Assembly (NCBI GenBank): GCA_021813365.1
Contig: JAKALB010000018.1
Span: 1 to 32,440, forward strand
Reading direction: 5' to 3'
Length of the DNA stretch: 32,440 nt
From: Pseudomonadota bacterium
Lineage (GTDB): Bacteria; Pseudomonadota; Alphaproteobacteria; Rhodobacterales; Rhodobacteraceae
Shown here: positions 8,050 through 16,271 of the stretch, piece by piece
Numbering within the stretch: the stretch's first letter is position 1
Layout of the letters: the number at the start of each line of letters is the position of its first letter
Made by a program: the position numbers and the translations under genes
The notes under the pieces: generated by a model
The model's database searches: none
Seen by the model: the letters and a program-made list of their open reading frames with translations, nothing else
What the model was told of the DNA's origin: nothing

Positions 8050-9168
8050 ATGAAACTCTCGATCGAACGCGCGACGCTCTTGAAGGCGCTGTCCCAGGCG
8101 CAATCCGTGGTGGAACGGCGCAACACGATCCCGATCCTGGCCAATGTCCTGATCGAGGCCGAGGGCAACCAGGCCAGCCTGCGCGCCACCGACCTCGACA
8201 TCGAGGTCGTGGACCGCATTCCCGCCATGGTCGAACGGGCCGGCGCCACCACCGTCTCGGCGGTCATGCTGCACGAGATCGTCCGCAAGCTGCCCGATGG
8301 CGCGCTGGTCAGCCTGGCCGCCGATGCCAGCGCCGGCCGCCTGCAGGTGACGGCCGGACGCTCCAGCTTCAACCTGGCCACCCTGCCGCGCGAAGATTTC
8401 CCGGTGATGGCCTCTTCGGAATATTCCTCGAACTTCAAGGCTCCGGCCCCGGTGCTGCGCCGCCTGTTCGACAAGGCGAAATTCGCGATTTCCACCGAGG
8501 AGACCCGCTATTACCTGAACGGCGTCTACATGCACACCGCCCGGGGCGAAGATGGCCCGGTGCTGCGCTGCGTGGCCACCGATGGCCACCGCCTGGCCCG
8601 GATCGACGCCGAACTGCCCGCCGGCGCCGAGGCGATGCCCGGCGTCATCGTGCCGCGCAAGACGGTCGCCGAACTGCGCAAGCTGCTGGACGACGACGAT
8701 GCCGTGATCGCGGTCTCGGTTTCGGAAACCAAGGTCCGCTTCGCCACGCCCGAGGTCACCCTGACCTCGAAGGTCATCGACGGCACCTTCCCCGACTATT
8801 CCCGCGTGATTCCGGTGAACAACCAGCGCCGCCTGGAGGTGGACGCCGCCGAGTTCGCCAAGGCGGTCGACCGCGTGGCCACCGTGTCCTCCGAGCGCTC
8901 GCGGGCGGTGAAGCTGAGCCTGGACGAGGATCGCCTGGTCCTGTCGGTCAACAGCCCCGACAGCGGCGCGGCCGAGGAAGAACTGGCCGTGGCCTATGGC
9001 GACGAGCCGCTGGAGATCGGCTTCAACGCGAAATACCTGCTGGAAATCGCAGCCCAGGTCGATCGCGAGAACGCGGTCTTCCTGTTCAACTCGGCCGGTG
9101 ATCCGACCCTGATGCGCGAGGGCAACGACACTTCGGCCATCTATGTCGTCATGCCGATGCGCGTGTGA
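8050..9168 (+). CDS. dnaN: DNA polymerase III beta subunit (sliding clamp)
   Basis: The beta clamp encircles DNA as a homodimer and tethers polymerase III and repair partners. The 372-residue protein has the usual length and three-domain organisation. It begins MKLSIERATLLKALSQAQSVVERRNTIPILANVL and shows the conserved NGVYMHTA, CVATDGHRLA and IDGTFPDYSRVIP segments, ending in the canonical YVVMPMRV that lines the protein-binding cleft. ATG 8050 is preceded by AGGGAGA at about 9 nt. It is linked to dnaA upstream and recF downstream; the 61-bp gap to recF is occupied by a copy of the GATATTT repeat element. Confidence 0.97.
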   Translation: MKLSIERATLLKALSQAQSVVERRNTIPILANVLIEAEGNQASLRATDLDIEVVDRIPAMVERAGATTVSAVMLHEIVRKLPDGALVSLAADASAGRLQVTAGRSSFNLATLPREDFPVMASSEYSSNFKAPAPVLRRLFDKAKFAISTEETRYYLNGVYMHTARGEDGPVLRCVATDGHRLARIDAELPAGAEAMPGVIVPRKTVAELRKLLDDDDAVIAVSVSETKVRFATPEVTLTSKVIDGTFPDYSRVIPVNNQRRLEVDAAEFAKAVDRVATVSSERSRAVKLSLDEDRLVLSVNSPDSGAAEEELAVAYGDEPLEIGFNAKYLLEIAAQVDRENAVFLFNSAGDPTLMREGNDTSAIYVVMPMRV

Positions 9169-9170
9169 GG

Positions 9171-9220
9171 CGCCCCGGGGCGCTGCCCCGGACCCCGGGA
9201 TATTTGAACCAAGTTGAAAG
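9171..9220 (+). repeat. GATATTT intergenic repeat element, copy A (dnaN/recF)
   Basis: The copy comprises hairpin CCGGGGC-GCT-GCCCCGG (9175-9191), then ACCCCGGGATATTTG, then CAAGTTGAAAG. The same layout of GC hairpin, run of C, GGATATTT and AAGnTGAAAG appears at 16201-16263, 26631-26674 and, inverted, 31322-31374. The AAGTTGAAAGGAAAG tail supplies the purine-rich ribosome site of recF here. Confidence 0.7.
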
Positions 9221-9229
9221 GAAAGAGGT

Positions 9230-10342
9230 TTGGCAGGTCTGACAGGTCTGGCCGTCACCTCTGTGAACCTGTCGCATTTCCGCAGCCACCGGATGACGCG
9301 GCTGGTGTTCGACGGTCGCCCCGTGGCGATTTCCGGGCCGAACGGCGCCGGCAAGACCAGCATCCTCGAGGCGATTTCCCTGCTGTCGCCCGGTCGCGGC
9401 CTGCGCCGCGCCGCCAATGCCGACCTGTCGCGCCGACCGGAGGCCCTGGGCTGGAAGGTGACGGCCGCGGTGCGCGGGTTGCAGGGATCGATCCATGACA
9501 TCGAGACCTGGGCCGAGGCCGGCGGCAGCCGCGAGGTGCGGATCGACGGCAAGGCCGCGACCCAGACGGCGCTTGGCCGCATCCTGCGCGTGCTGTGGCT
9601 GGTGCCCGCGATGGACCGGCTGTGGATCGAGGGGGCGGAGGGGCGGCGGCGCTTCCTGGACCGGCTGACGCTGAGTTTCGCGCCTGATCACGCCGATGCG
9701 GCGCTGGCCTATGAAAAGGCCATGCGCGAGCGGAACCGGCTGTTGAAGGAGGGCGTGACCGATGCGCATTGGTATGCCGCCCTGGAGGCCCAGATGGCCG
9801 AGGCCGGCCGGCAGATGGTGCAGAACCGCCGCCGCGCCGTGGCCCGGCTGATCGCCGCGCAGCAGGGGGCCGAGACCGCCTTTCCCCGCGCCGACCTGTG
9901 GCTGACCGGACCGGAGGGCGAGGCCGAGGCCGAGGCAGAGGATCTGGCCACCGCCCTGGCCGAGAGCCGCCGCCGCGATCTGGCCGCGGGCCGCACCCTG
10001 GTCGGCCCGCACCGCACCGACCTTGGCGCCGCCTTTGCCGCCAAGGGCCTGCCTGCCGACCAGTGTTCCACCGGCGAGCAGAAGGCCCTGCTGATCAGCC
10101 TGATCCTGGCTGATGCCCGCGCGCTGGCCGCCGATCTGGGCCAGGCGCCCGTGCTGCTGTTTGACGAAGTCGCCGCGCATCTGGATCCCGACCGTCGCGC
10201 CGCCCTTCATGAAGAGCTGTGCGGGCTGGGGGCGCAGGCCATCCTGACCGGCACCGAGCCCGGCCTGTTTGACACGATCAGCGGCAGGGCGCAGAACCTG
10301 CACATCACCGAGGAGGGCGGCGAAAGCCGCATCAGCGCATGA
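9230..10342 (+). CDS. recF: RecF, DNA replication/repair SMC-like ATPase
   Basis: RecF works with RecO and RecR to load RecA at single-strand gaps. The 370-residue protein has the N-terminal VNLSHFRSHR strand, Walker A GPNGAGKT (36-43), SPGRGLRRA, LWLVPAMDRLWIEGAEGRRRFLDRL, the ABC-like signature region STGEQKALLISLILADA and Walker B PVLLFDEVAAHLD near the C-terminus. The start is the TTG at 9230, supported by AGGAAAG just upstream; no ATG fits the conserved N-terminus, and a GTG at codon 12 would cut into the first strand. It is part of the dnaA-dnaN-recF order, with a 10-bp stem hairpin after the stop. Confidence 0.94.
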   Translation: MAGLTGLAVTSVNLSHFRSHRMTRLVFDGRPVAISGPNGAGKTSILEAISLLSPGRGLRRAANADLSRRPEALGWKVTAAVRGLQGSIHDIETWAEAGGSREVRIDGKAATQTALGRILRVLWLVPAMDRLWIEGAEGRRRFLDRLTLSFAPDHADAALAYEKAMRERNRLLKEGVTDAHWYAALEAQMAEAGRQMVQNRRRAVARLIAAQQGAETAFPRADLWLTGPEGEAEAEAEDLATALAESRRRDLAAGRTLVGPHRTDLGAAFAAKGLPADQCSTGEQKALLISLILADARALAADLGQAPVLLFDEVAAHLDPDRRAALHEELCGLGAQAILTGTEPGLFDTISGRAQNLHITEEGGESRISA

Positions 10343-10369
10343 CCTTGCAGCGCATGACCCCGATCATTC

Positions 10370-10396
10370 CGGCCAGGGCCGGCCTTGCCCTGGCCG
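10370..10396. terminator. GC-rich hairpin in the recF/GNAT gap
   Basis: CGGCCAGGGC (10370-10379) pairs perfectly with GCCCTGGCCG (10387-10396) across a 7-nt loop. There is no T-run, so it is at best an imperfect terminator or a transcript-stabilising hairpin marking the boundary between recF and the inserted GNAT/LysE pair. Confidence 0.4.
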
Positions 10397-10423
10397 CCGC
10401 AGGCCAGGCGCCGCAGGTGCCGC

Positions 10424-10951
10424 ATGCAGATTGAACGCATCCCCGAATGGGCGCTGACCCCCGCGCTGGATGCCGAAATCGCCGATCTGCTGGCGCGGTG
10501 CTTTGTCACCGACTTCGGCGGCCGCAGCTACTTTCAGACGCGGCATCACCTGCGCCTGATCCACCGGCCGCGGGGGGCGATCATCGGGCACATGGCGCTG
10601 CAATATCGCGCCATGCGTCTGGGCGACCGGCTGATCACCGTGGCCGGCCTGGCCGAGGTTGCGACCGATCCCGCCCACCGCGGCCAGGGTATCGCCGGGG
10701 GCCTGCTGCAAGCCGCCATCGCCGAGGCGCAGGCCAGCCCGGCGGAATTCTTCCTGCTGTTCGGCGTGGCCAGGCTTTACGCCGCCGCCGGCTGGCGCCG
10801 CGTCCGCAACCCGATGCTCTGGGTCGACATGCTGGGCGCGCGGACCCATGCGATACGGCACGAAACGGCCGACAGCCTGATGGTTCTGCCCCTGCGCGGG
10901 TCGGACTGGGACGAAAATCTGCCGCTGGACCTGCTGGGAAATCTGTTCTGA
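10424..10951 (+). CDS. GNAT-family N-acetyltransferase
   Basis: A 175-residue acetyl-CoA-dependent acyltransferase of unknown substrate. The GNAT core is visible: a beta-strand segment AIIGHMALQYRAMRL, then GLAEVATDPAHRGQGIAGGLLQAAI, whose RGQGIAGGLL forms the acetyl-CoA pyrophosphate-binding loop, and later FLLFGVARLYAAAGWRRV. The FGGRSYFQTRHHLR approach and general layout resemble the AAC(2')/NodA-like branch, but this is too weak to claim aminoglycoside modification. ATG 10424 has CAGGTG nearby; a TTG 13 codons upstream is in frame but less likely. Its stop overlaps the next start (TGATG), so it is coupled to the LysE-family exporter. Acetylation followed by export of a small molecule is an inference. 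Confidence 0.8.
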   Translation: MQIERIPEWALTPALDAEIADLLARCFVTDFGGRSYFQTRHHLRLIHRPRGAIIGHMALQYRAMRLGDRLITVAGLAEVATDPAHRGQGIAGGLLQAAIAEAQASPAEFFLLFGVARLYAAAGWRRVRNPMLWVDMLGARTHAIRHETADSLMVLPLRGSDWDENLPLDLLGNLF

Positions 10952-11574
10952 TGACGCTGACCTGGGTGGAGCTGGGCCTATATGCCCTGGGCATGGCGGG
11001 GCTGTGGGCGGTGCCGGGGCCGGTGTGGGTGGCGCTGCTGGCGCGGGCCCTGTCGGGCGGCTTTGCCGCCGCCTGGCCCCTGGCCGTGGGTGTGACGCTG
11101 GGCGATTGCCTGTGGCCCCTGCTGGCGATCCTGGGCATGGGCTGGATCCTGTCGGTCTACGGGGATTTCCTGGCAGTGCTGCGGATCGTGGCTGCCGTGA
11201 CCTTCCTTGTGATGGGCCTGCTGCTGATCGGAAAGTCGGGCAAGCTGATGGGGGCGGACAGCCGGCTGACCCGGCCGGGGCGGCTGGCAGGGTTCATGAC
11301 GGGCGTGGCCGCGGTGATCGGCAACCCCAAGGCGATCCTGTTCTACATGGGCGTGCTGCCCGGCTTCTTCGGCGACCTGTCGAAACTGACCGCGCCCGAC
11401 ATCGCCGCCATCCTGGCCGTGTCGGTCAGCGTGCCCCTGGCGGGCAACCTCGGCCTGGCCCTGTTTCTCGACCGGCTGCGCGACCTGCTGGCCAGCCGCG
11501 CGCGCGTGCAGATGCTGAACCGTGTCTCGGGGGCGCTGCTGATCGTGGTTGCGGGGGTCATTCCCTTCGTCTGA
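10951..11574 (+). CDS. LysE/RhtB-family amino-acid exporter
   Basis: A 207-residue inner-membrane protein with about six hydrophobic segments. The family motifs are present near the N-terminus: AVPGPVWVALLARALSGG, then GVTLGDCLWPLLAILG, and later the conserved NPKAILFYMGVLPGFF. Members export amino acids or related small molecules by proton exchange; the substrate here is unknown. The start ATG overlaps the last base of the GNAT stop (TGATG), implying translational coupling. The pair lies between recF and gyrB, genes often adjacent in bacteria, and is followed by a separate gyrB promoter. Confidence 0.88.
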   Translation: MTLTWVELGLYALGMAGLWAVPGPVWVALLARALSGGFAAAWPLAVGVTLGDCLWPLLAILGMGWILSVYGDFLAVLRIVAAVTFLVMGLLLIGKSGKLMGADSRLTRPGRLAGFMTGVAAVIGNPKAILFYMGVLPGFFGDLSKLTAPDIAAILAVSVSVPLAGNLGLALFLDRLRDLLASRARVQMLNRVSGALLIVVAGVIPFV

Positions 11575-11595
11575 CCCCTAAATCTTGTGGCCCGC

Positions 11596-11624
11596 GTGAC
11601 ATTGCTGCGCGCGCGCGGTATAAG
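11596..11624 (+). promoter_or_regulatory. Candidate sigma70-type promoter of gyrB
   Basis: GTGACA (11596-11601) and TATAAG (11619-11624), each one mismatch from consensus, are separated by exactly 17 nt. The spacer contains an alternating GCGCGCGCGC tract just before the -10 box. Such a tract could make this promoter sensitive to supercoiling, which is how gyrase genes are regulated in other bacteria, but that is inference. Confidence 0.6.
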
Positions 11625-11647
11625 ACGCGCGCATGTGAAAAGGTTGA

Positions 11648-14104
<2,457 letters not shown>

Positions 14105-14114
14105 CCCAGGCCTG

Positions 14115-14705
14115 CTAGAGCGGCAGCACCCACAGCGCCAGCATCGGGCTTGAACCCGAACGCATCGCATGGGCAATTCCCGGCGGGTTGTAGACATGGC
14201 CCGCCGGCCCGGGGTCGGTCCAGTCCATCTGGGCGTTCCACCATTCCCCTGGCGAGAGGGCGAAATAGATCTCTTCCGGCGCATGGCTGTGGCGCGGGTA
14301 ATCCACACCCGGCGCCATCAGGCTGGCGCCGATCCACAGATCGCTGCGCCGCTCCATCCCTTTCGGCCCAAGGATCTCCGCATTGGCATGGCCATGCCAG
14401 AATCGGGCATCGTCCGGGTCGGCCGAAGGCCGCCGCCGCCAGGCCAGTTGCCCCTGCAAGGCGCCAAAGGCCCGCGCCAGCCGGCCCCGTGGCCCGCGCT
14501 CGGCCACCGCCAGCACCGCTGCGATCTCGTCGCAAATCGGCAGGCGTTCCGCTGCTGCGCCCGCGGTCTCCAGCGGCGTGCCCTGCCGTCCGGCCAGCCT
14601 TGCGCCTATCCGCAGCGCCGCCGCCGCGGCCGCGCCTTCGGTGATGCCACCCAGGGCCAGCGCGATCTCGTCCAGGAAAAGCTGAAGATCCGCGCTGCGT
14701 GTCAC
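14115..14705 (-). CDS. DMSP-lyase-like cupin protein (DddL/DddQ-type superfamily)
   Basis: A 196-residue protein with a helical N-terminal half and a C-terminal cupin. Cupin motif 1 is PGVDYPRHSHAPEEIYFAL (metal ligands likely His139, His141, Glu145, with Tyr147), and motif 2 is VYNPPGIAHAMRS (His179). This HxHxxxExY spacing and the YNPPGIAHAM block fit the dimethylsulfoniopropionate lyase cupins, which cleave DMSP to acrylate and DMS; relatives in the same superfamily lack that activity. I chose GTG 14705, preceded by GAGGG, because longer versions run through tRNA-Arg, which ends 20 nt upstream on the same strand. No acrylate-degradation genes are adjacent. The family is likely; the activity is uncertain. 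Confidence 0.7.
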   Translation of the reverse strand: MTRSADLQLFLDEIALALGGITEGAAAAAALRIGARLAGRQGTPLETAGAAAERLPICDEIAAVLAVAERGPRGRLARAFGALQGQLAWRRRPSADPDDARFWHGHANAEILGPKGMERRSDLWIGASLMAPGVDYPRHSHAPEEIYFALSPGEWWNAQMDWTDPGPAGHVYNPPGIAHAMRSGSSPMLALWVLPL

Positions 14706-14725
14706 GCTGCCCTCGCCCGCCGGCC

Positions 14726-14801
14726 TGGTGACCCCGGATGGATTCGAACCATCGACCTGCCGCTTAGGAGGCGGCCGCTCTATCCCCTGAGCTACGGGGC
14801 C
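14726..14801 (-). tRNA. tRNA-Arg(CCT)
   Basis: A complete cloverleaf reads on the minus strand: acceptor GGCCCCG/CGGGGTC, D-arm GCTCAGGGGATAGAGC, anticodon stem GCCGC/GCGGC with loop CTCCTAA (anticodon CCT), T-arm GATGGTTCGAATCCATC, discriminator A, and an encoded CCA (14728-14726). It reads AGG codons. The cupin gene starts 20 nt downstream. Confidence 0.95.
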
Positions 14802-14836
14802 CCTGAACGCCAGGGCCAGGCCACGCCCTTGTGGCG

Positions 14837-14864
14837 GAAAAGCCCCGGTTTCGCAACCGGGCTT
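14837..14864 (-). terminator. Minus-strand terminator-like hairpin before tRNA-Arg
   Basis: AAGCCCCGGTT (14840-14850) pairs with AACCGGGCTT (14855-14864), with one bulged C and a 4-nt loop. On the minus strand the stem runs into CTTTTCC, so it would stop leftward transcription about 36 nt before the tRNA-Arg gene. Confidence 0.5.
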
Positions 14865-14908
14865 GGCGGGGTTCATGATGCCGCAACCGGAATATCGCGG
14901 GCGGAAAT

Positions 14909-14946
14909 GGAAAAGGGGGAGTGAATTTGGCCCACCACTCCCCCTT
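14909..14946 (-). terminator. Minus-strand terminator of the candidate small RNA
   Basis: AAGGGGGAGTG (14913-14923) and CACTCCCCCTT (14936-14946) form a perfect 11-bp inverted repeat around a 12-nt loop. The T-run (CTTTTCC) lies on the minus strand; the plus strand has only two T residues after the stem. Confidence 0.5.
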
Positions 14947-15024
14947 CGGGATCCATTGCGTCCGGGTTGAGAGCTTGCAGGACGCGCCGGATCGGGCCAG
15001 CCGCGCGGTGAATTGGCGACTGTT
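14909..15024 (-). ncRNA. Candidate small RNA under a LacI/GntR-type operator
   Basis: Predicted only from flanking signals. A minus-strand promoter (TTGTCC at 15059-15054, 17-nt spacer, TATGTT at 15036-15031) points left. About 78 nt beyond the inferred start lies a perfect 11-bp hairpin (14946-14936 with 14923-14913, 12-nt loop) ending in CCCCCTTTTCC. The transcript would be about 115 nt. The operator at 15021-15034 covers the -10 box and start site, so repression by the divergent regulator is plausible. No known RNA family is recognised; a 27-codon ORF overlapping the terminator stem is an alternative content. Confidence 0.35.
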
Positions 15025-15034
15025 AGCGGTAACA
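15021..15034. promoter_or_regulatory. LacI/GntR-type operator
   Basis: TGTTAGCGGTAACA has perfect 5-bp arms (TGTTA/TAACA) around a GCGG centre containing the CG-type core typical of LacI-family sites such as those of gluconate repressor GntR. It lies 132 bp before the start of a GntR-like LacI-family gene, which makes autoregulation likely. Confidence 0.6.
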
Positions 15035-15059
15035 TAGTGTGGAACGGCACTCCGGACAA
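15031..15059 (-). promoter_or_regulatory. Candidate minus-strand promoter overlapping the operator
   Basis: On the minus strand TTGTCC (15059-15054) and TATGTT (15036-15031) are separated by 17 nt. The -10 box shares four bases with the operator, a layout suited to repression. No equally good plus-strand promoter for the regulator was found. Confidence 0.4.
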
Positions 15060-15165
15060 GCGAAAGTTTTGCACGGGTCTGGCGAATTGTCGCGTCTGCG
15101 ACCTGAAAACCCGTTCCCACCGCCGAGGGAATTGCTCTATTGATGGGCAACACCGGAGCCTGCCC

Positions 15166-16197
15166 TTGCCCAACGACCAAACCCAGGACACCCGCCGCAC
15201 CCTGACGCTGCGCGACGTTTCCGAAGCCTCGGGCGTCAGCGAGATGACGGTCAGCCGCGTGCTGCGCAACCGGGGCGACGTGTCGGATGCCACGCGGGCC
15301 CGCGTGCTGGAGGCAGCCCGTGCGCTGGGCTATGTGCCCAACAAGATTGCCGGCGCCCTGGCCAGTCAGCGGGTCAATCTGGTGGCGGTCATCATCCCCA
15401 GCCTGTCGAACATGGTCTTTCCGGAAGTGATGACCGGGATTTCCGACGTGCTGGAAGGCACCGGCCTGCAACCCGTTGTCGGCGTGACGAATTATCTGCC
15501 GGAGCGCGAGGAGTCGGTTCTGTATGAAATGCTGTCCTGGCGGCCTTCGGGCGTCATCATCGCCGGGCTGGAACATTCCGCCGCCAGCCGCGCCATGATG
15601 GCCCAGGCCGGGATCCCGATCGTCGAGATCATGGATATCGACGGGCAACCCGTTGATTCCGCAGTAGGGTTGTCGCACCGCCGCGCCGGCCGCCAGATGG
15701 CCGAGGCGATCGTCGCCTCGGGCTATCGCAAGATTGCCTTCTGTGGCACGCAAATGCCCAACGACTTTCGCGCCAAGAAGCGGCTGGAGGGGTTCGAGGA
15801 GGCGCTGCGCCGCGCCGGCCTGTCTCTGCTCGACCGCGAATACTATTCCGGCGGTTCGGCCCTGCTGAAGGGGCGCGAGATGACGCAGGCGATACTGGCC
15901 CGCAATCCGGATGTCGATTTCATCTATTATTCCAATGACATGATCGGTGCGGGCGGCCTGCTCTACTGTCTGGACAAGGCCATCGACGTGCCCGAACATC
16001 TGGGCCTTGCCGGATTCAACGGTGTCGAGCTGCTGGACGGCCTGCCGCGCCGTCTGGCCACGATGGATGCCTGTCGTCTGGACATCGGCCGCCTGGCCGC
16101 CGAGATCATCGCGGGCAAGCGGCCGAACCCCGGCAAGCCCGAGATCATCGAGCTGTTCCCCACCCTGCAACCCGGCGACACGATTCGGCAGCGATGA
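15166..16197 (+). CDS. LacI-family transcriptional regulator, GntR (gluconate repressor)-like
   Basis: A 343-residue repressor-type protein. The N-terminal HTH (LTLRDVSEASGVSEMTVSRVLRN, about residues 13-35) and hinge helix (YVPNKIAGALAS) are followed by a periplasmic-binding-like sensor domain starting VAVIIPSLSNMVFPEVMTGI. The sensor text (for example MLSWRPSGVIIAG, IPIVEIMDIDGQPVDSAVG, IYYSNDMIGAGG) looks closest to E. coli GntR, so a sugar acid such as gluconate is a reasonable ligand guess. TTG 15166 is chosen because GGAG lies 7 nt upstream and the HTH follows directly; upstream in-frame codons lack support. No sugar genes are adjacent, so its target may be itself, the candidate small RNA, or distant. 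Confidence 0.88.
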   Translation: MPNDQTQDTRRTLTLRDVSEASGVSEMTVSRVLRNRGDVSDATRARVLEAARALGYVPNKIAGALASQRVNLVAVIIPSLSNMVFPEVMTGISDVLEGTGLQPVVGVTNYLPEREESVLYEMLSWRPSGVIIAGLEHSAASRAMMAQAGIPIVEIMDIDGQPVDSAVGLSHRRAGRQMAEAIVASGYRKIAFCGTQMPNDFRAKKRLEGFEEALRRAGLSLLDREYYSGGSALLKGREMTQAILARNPDVDFIYYSNDMIGAGGLLYCLDKAIDVPEHLGLAGFNGVELLDGLPRRLATMDACRLDIGRLAAEIIAGKRPNPGKPEIIELFPTLQPGDTIRQR

Positions 16198-16200
16198 TCC

Positions 16201-16263
16201 GGGCGCCGCGCGCCGGGGGCCTTGCCCCCGGACCCCCAGGATATTTGCGGCAAGATGAAAGGG
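16201..16263 (+). repeat. GATATTT intergenic repeat element, copy B
   Basis: Hairpin CCGGGGGC-CTT-GCCCCCGG (16213-16231) is followed by ACCCCCAGGATATTTG and CGGCAAGATGAAAGGG. It fills the convergent gap between the LacI-family gene and mtaB and may act as a terminator for the former, though it lacks a classical T-run directly after the stem. Confidence 0.72.
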
Positions 16264-16271
16264 TGAAAGGG

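Larger units (their letters stand above)
14802..15165. other. Non-coding region between tRNA-Arg and the LacI-family gene
   Basis: No convincing protein gene. The stretch holds two minus-strand terminator-like hairpins (14837-14864 and 14909-14946), a LacI/GntR-type operator (15021-15034) and a minus-strand promoter candidate (15031-15059). The regulator's leader contains a small hairpin, GTCGC-GTCT-GCGAC (15089-15102). A 27-codon minus-strand ORF (14873-14956) sits inside but has no clear ribosome site. Confidence 0.6.

Noticed and set aside
10424-10951. Aminoglycoside 2'-N-acetyltransferase
   Set aside because: Only the general GNAT layout is shared; specific substrate-binding residues could not be identified.
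14706-15293. N-terminal extension of the cupin open frame to the right
   Set aside because: It reads straight through tRNA-Arg(CCT) and the terminator-like hairpins; the GTG at 14705 with GAGGG upstream is sufficient.
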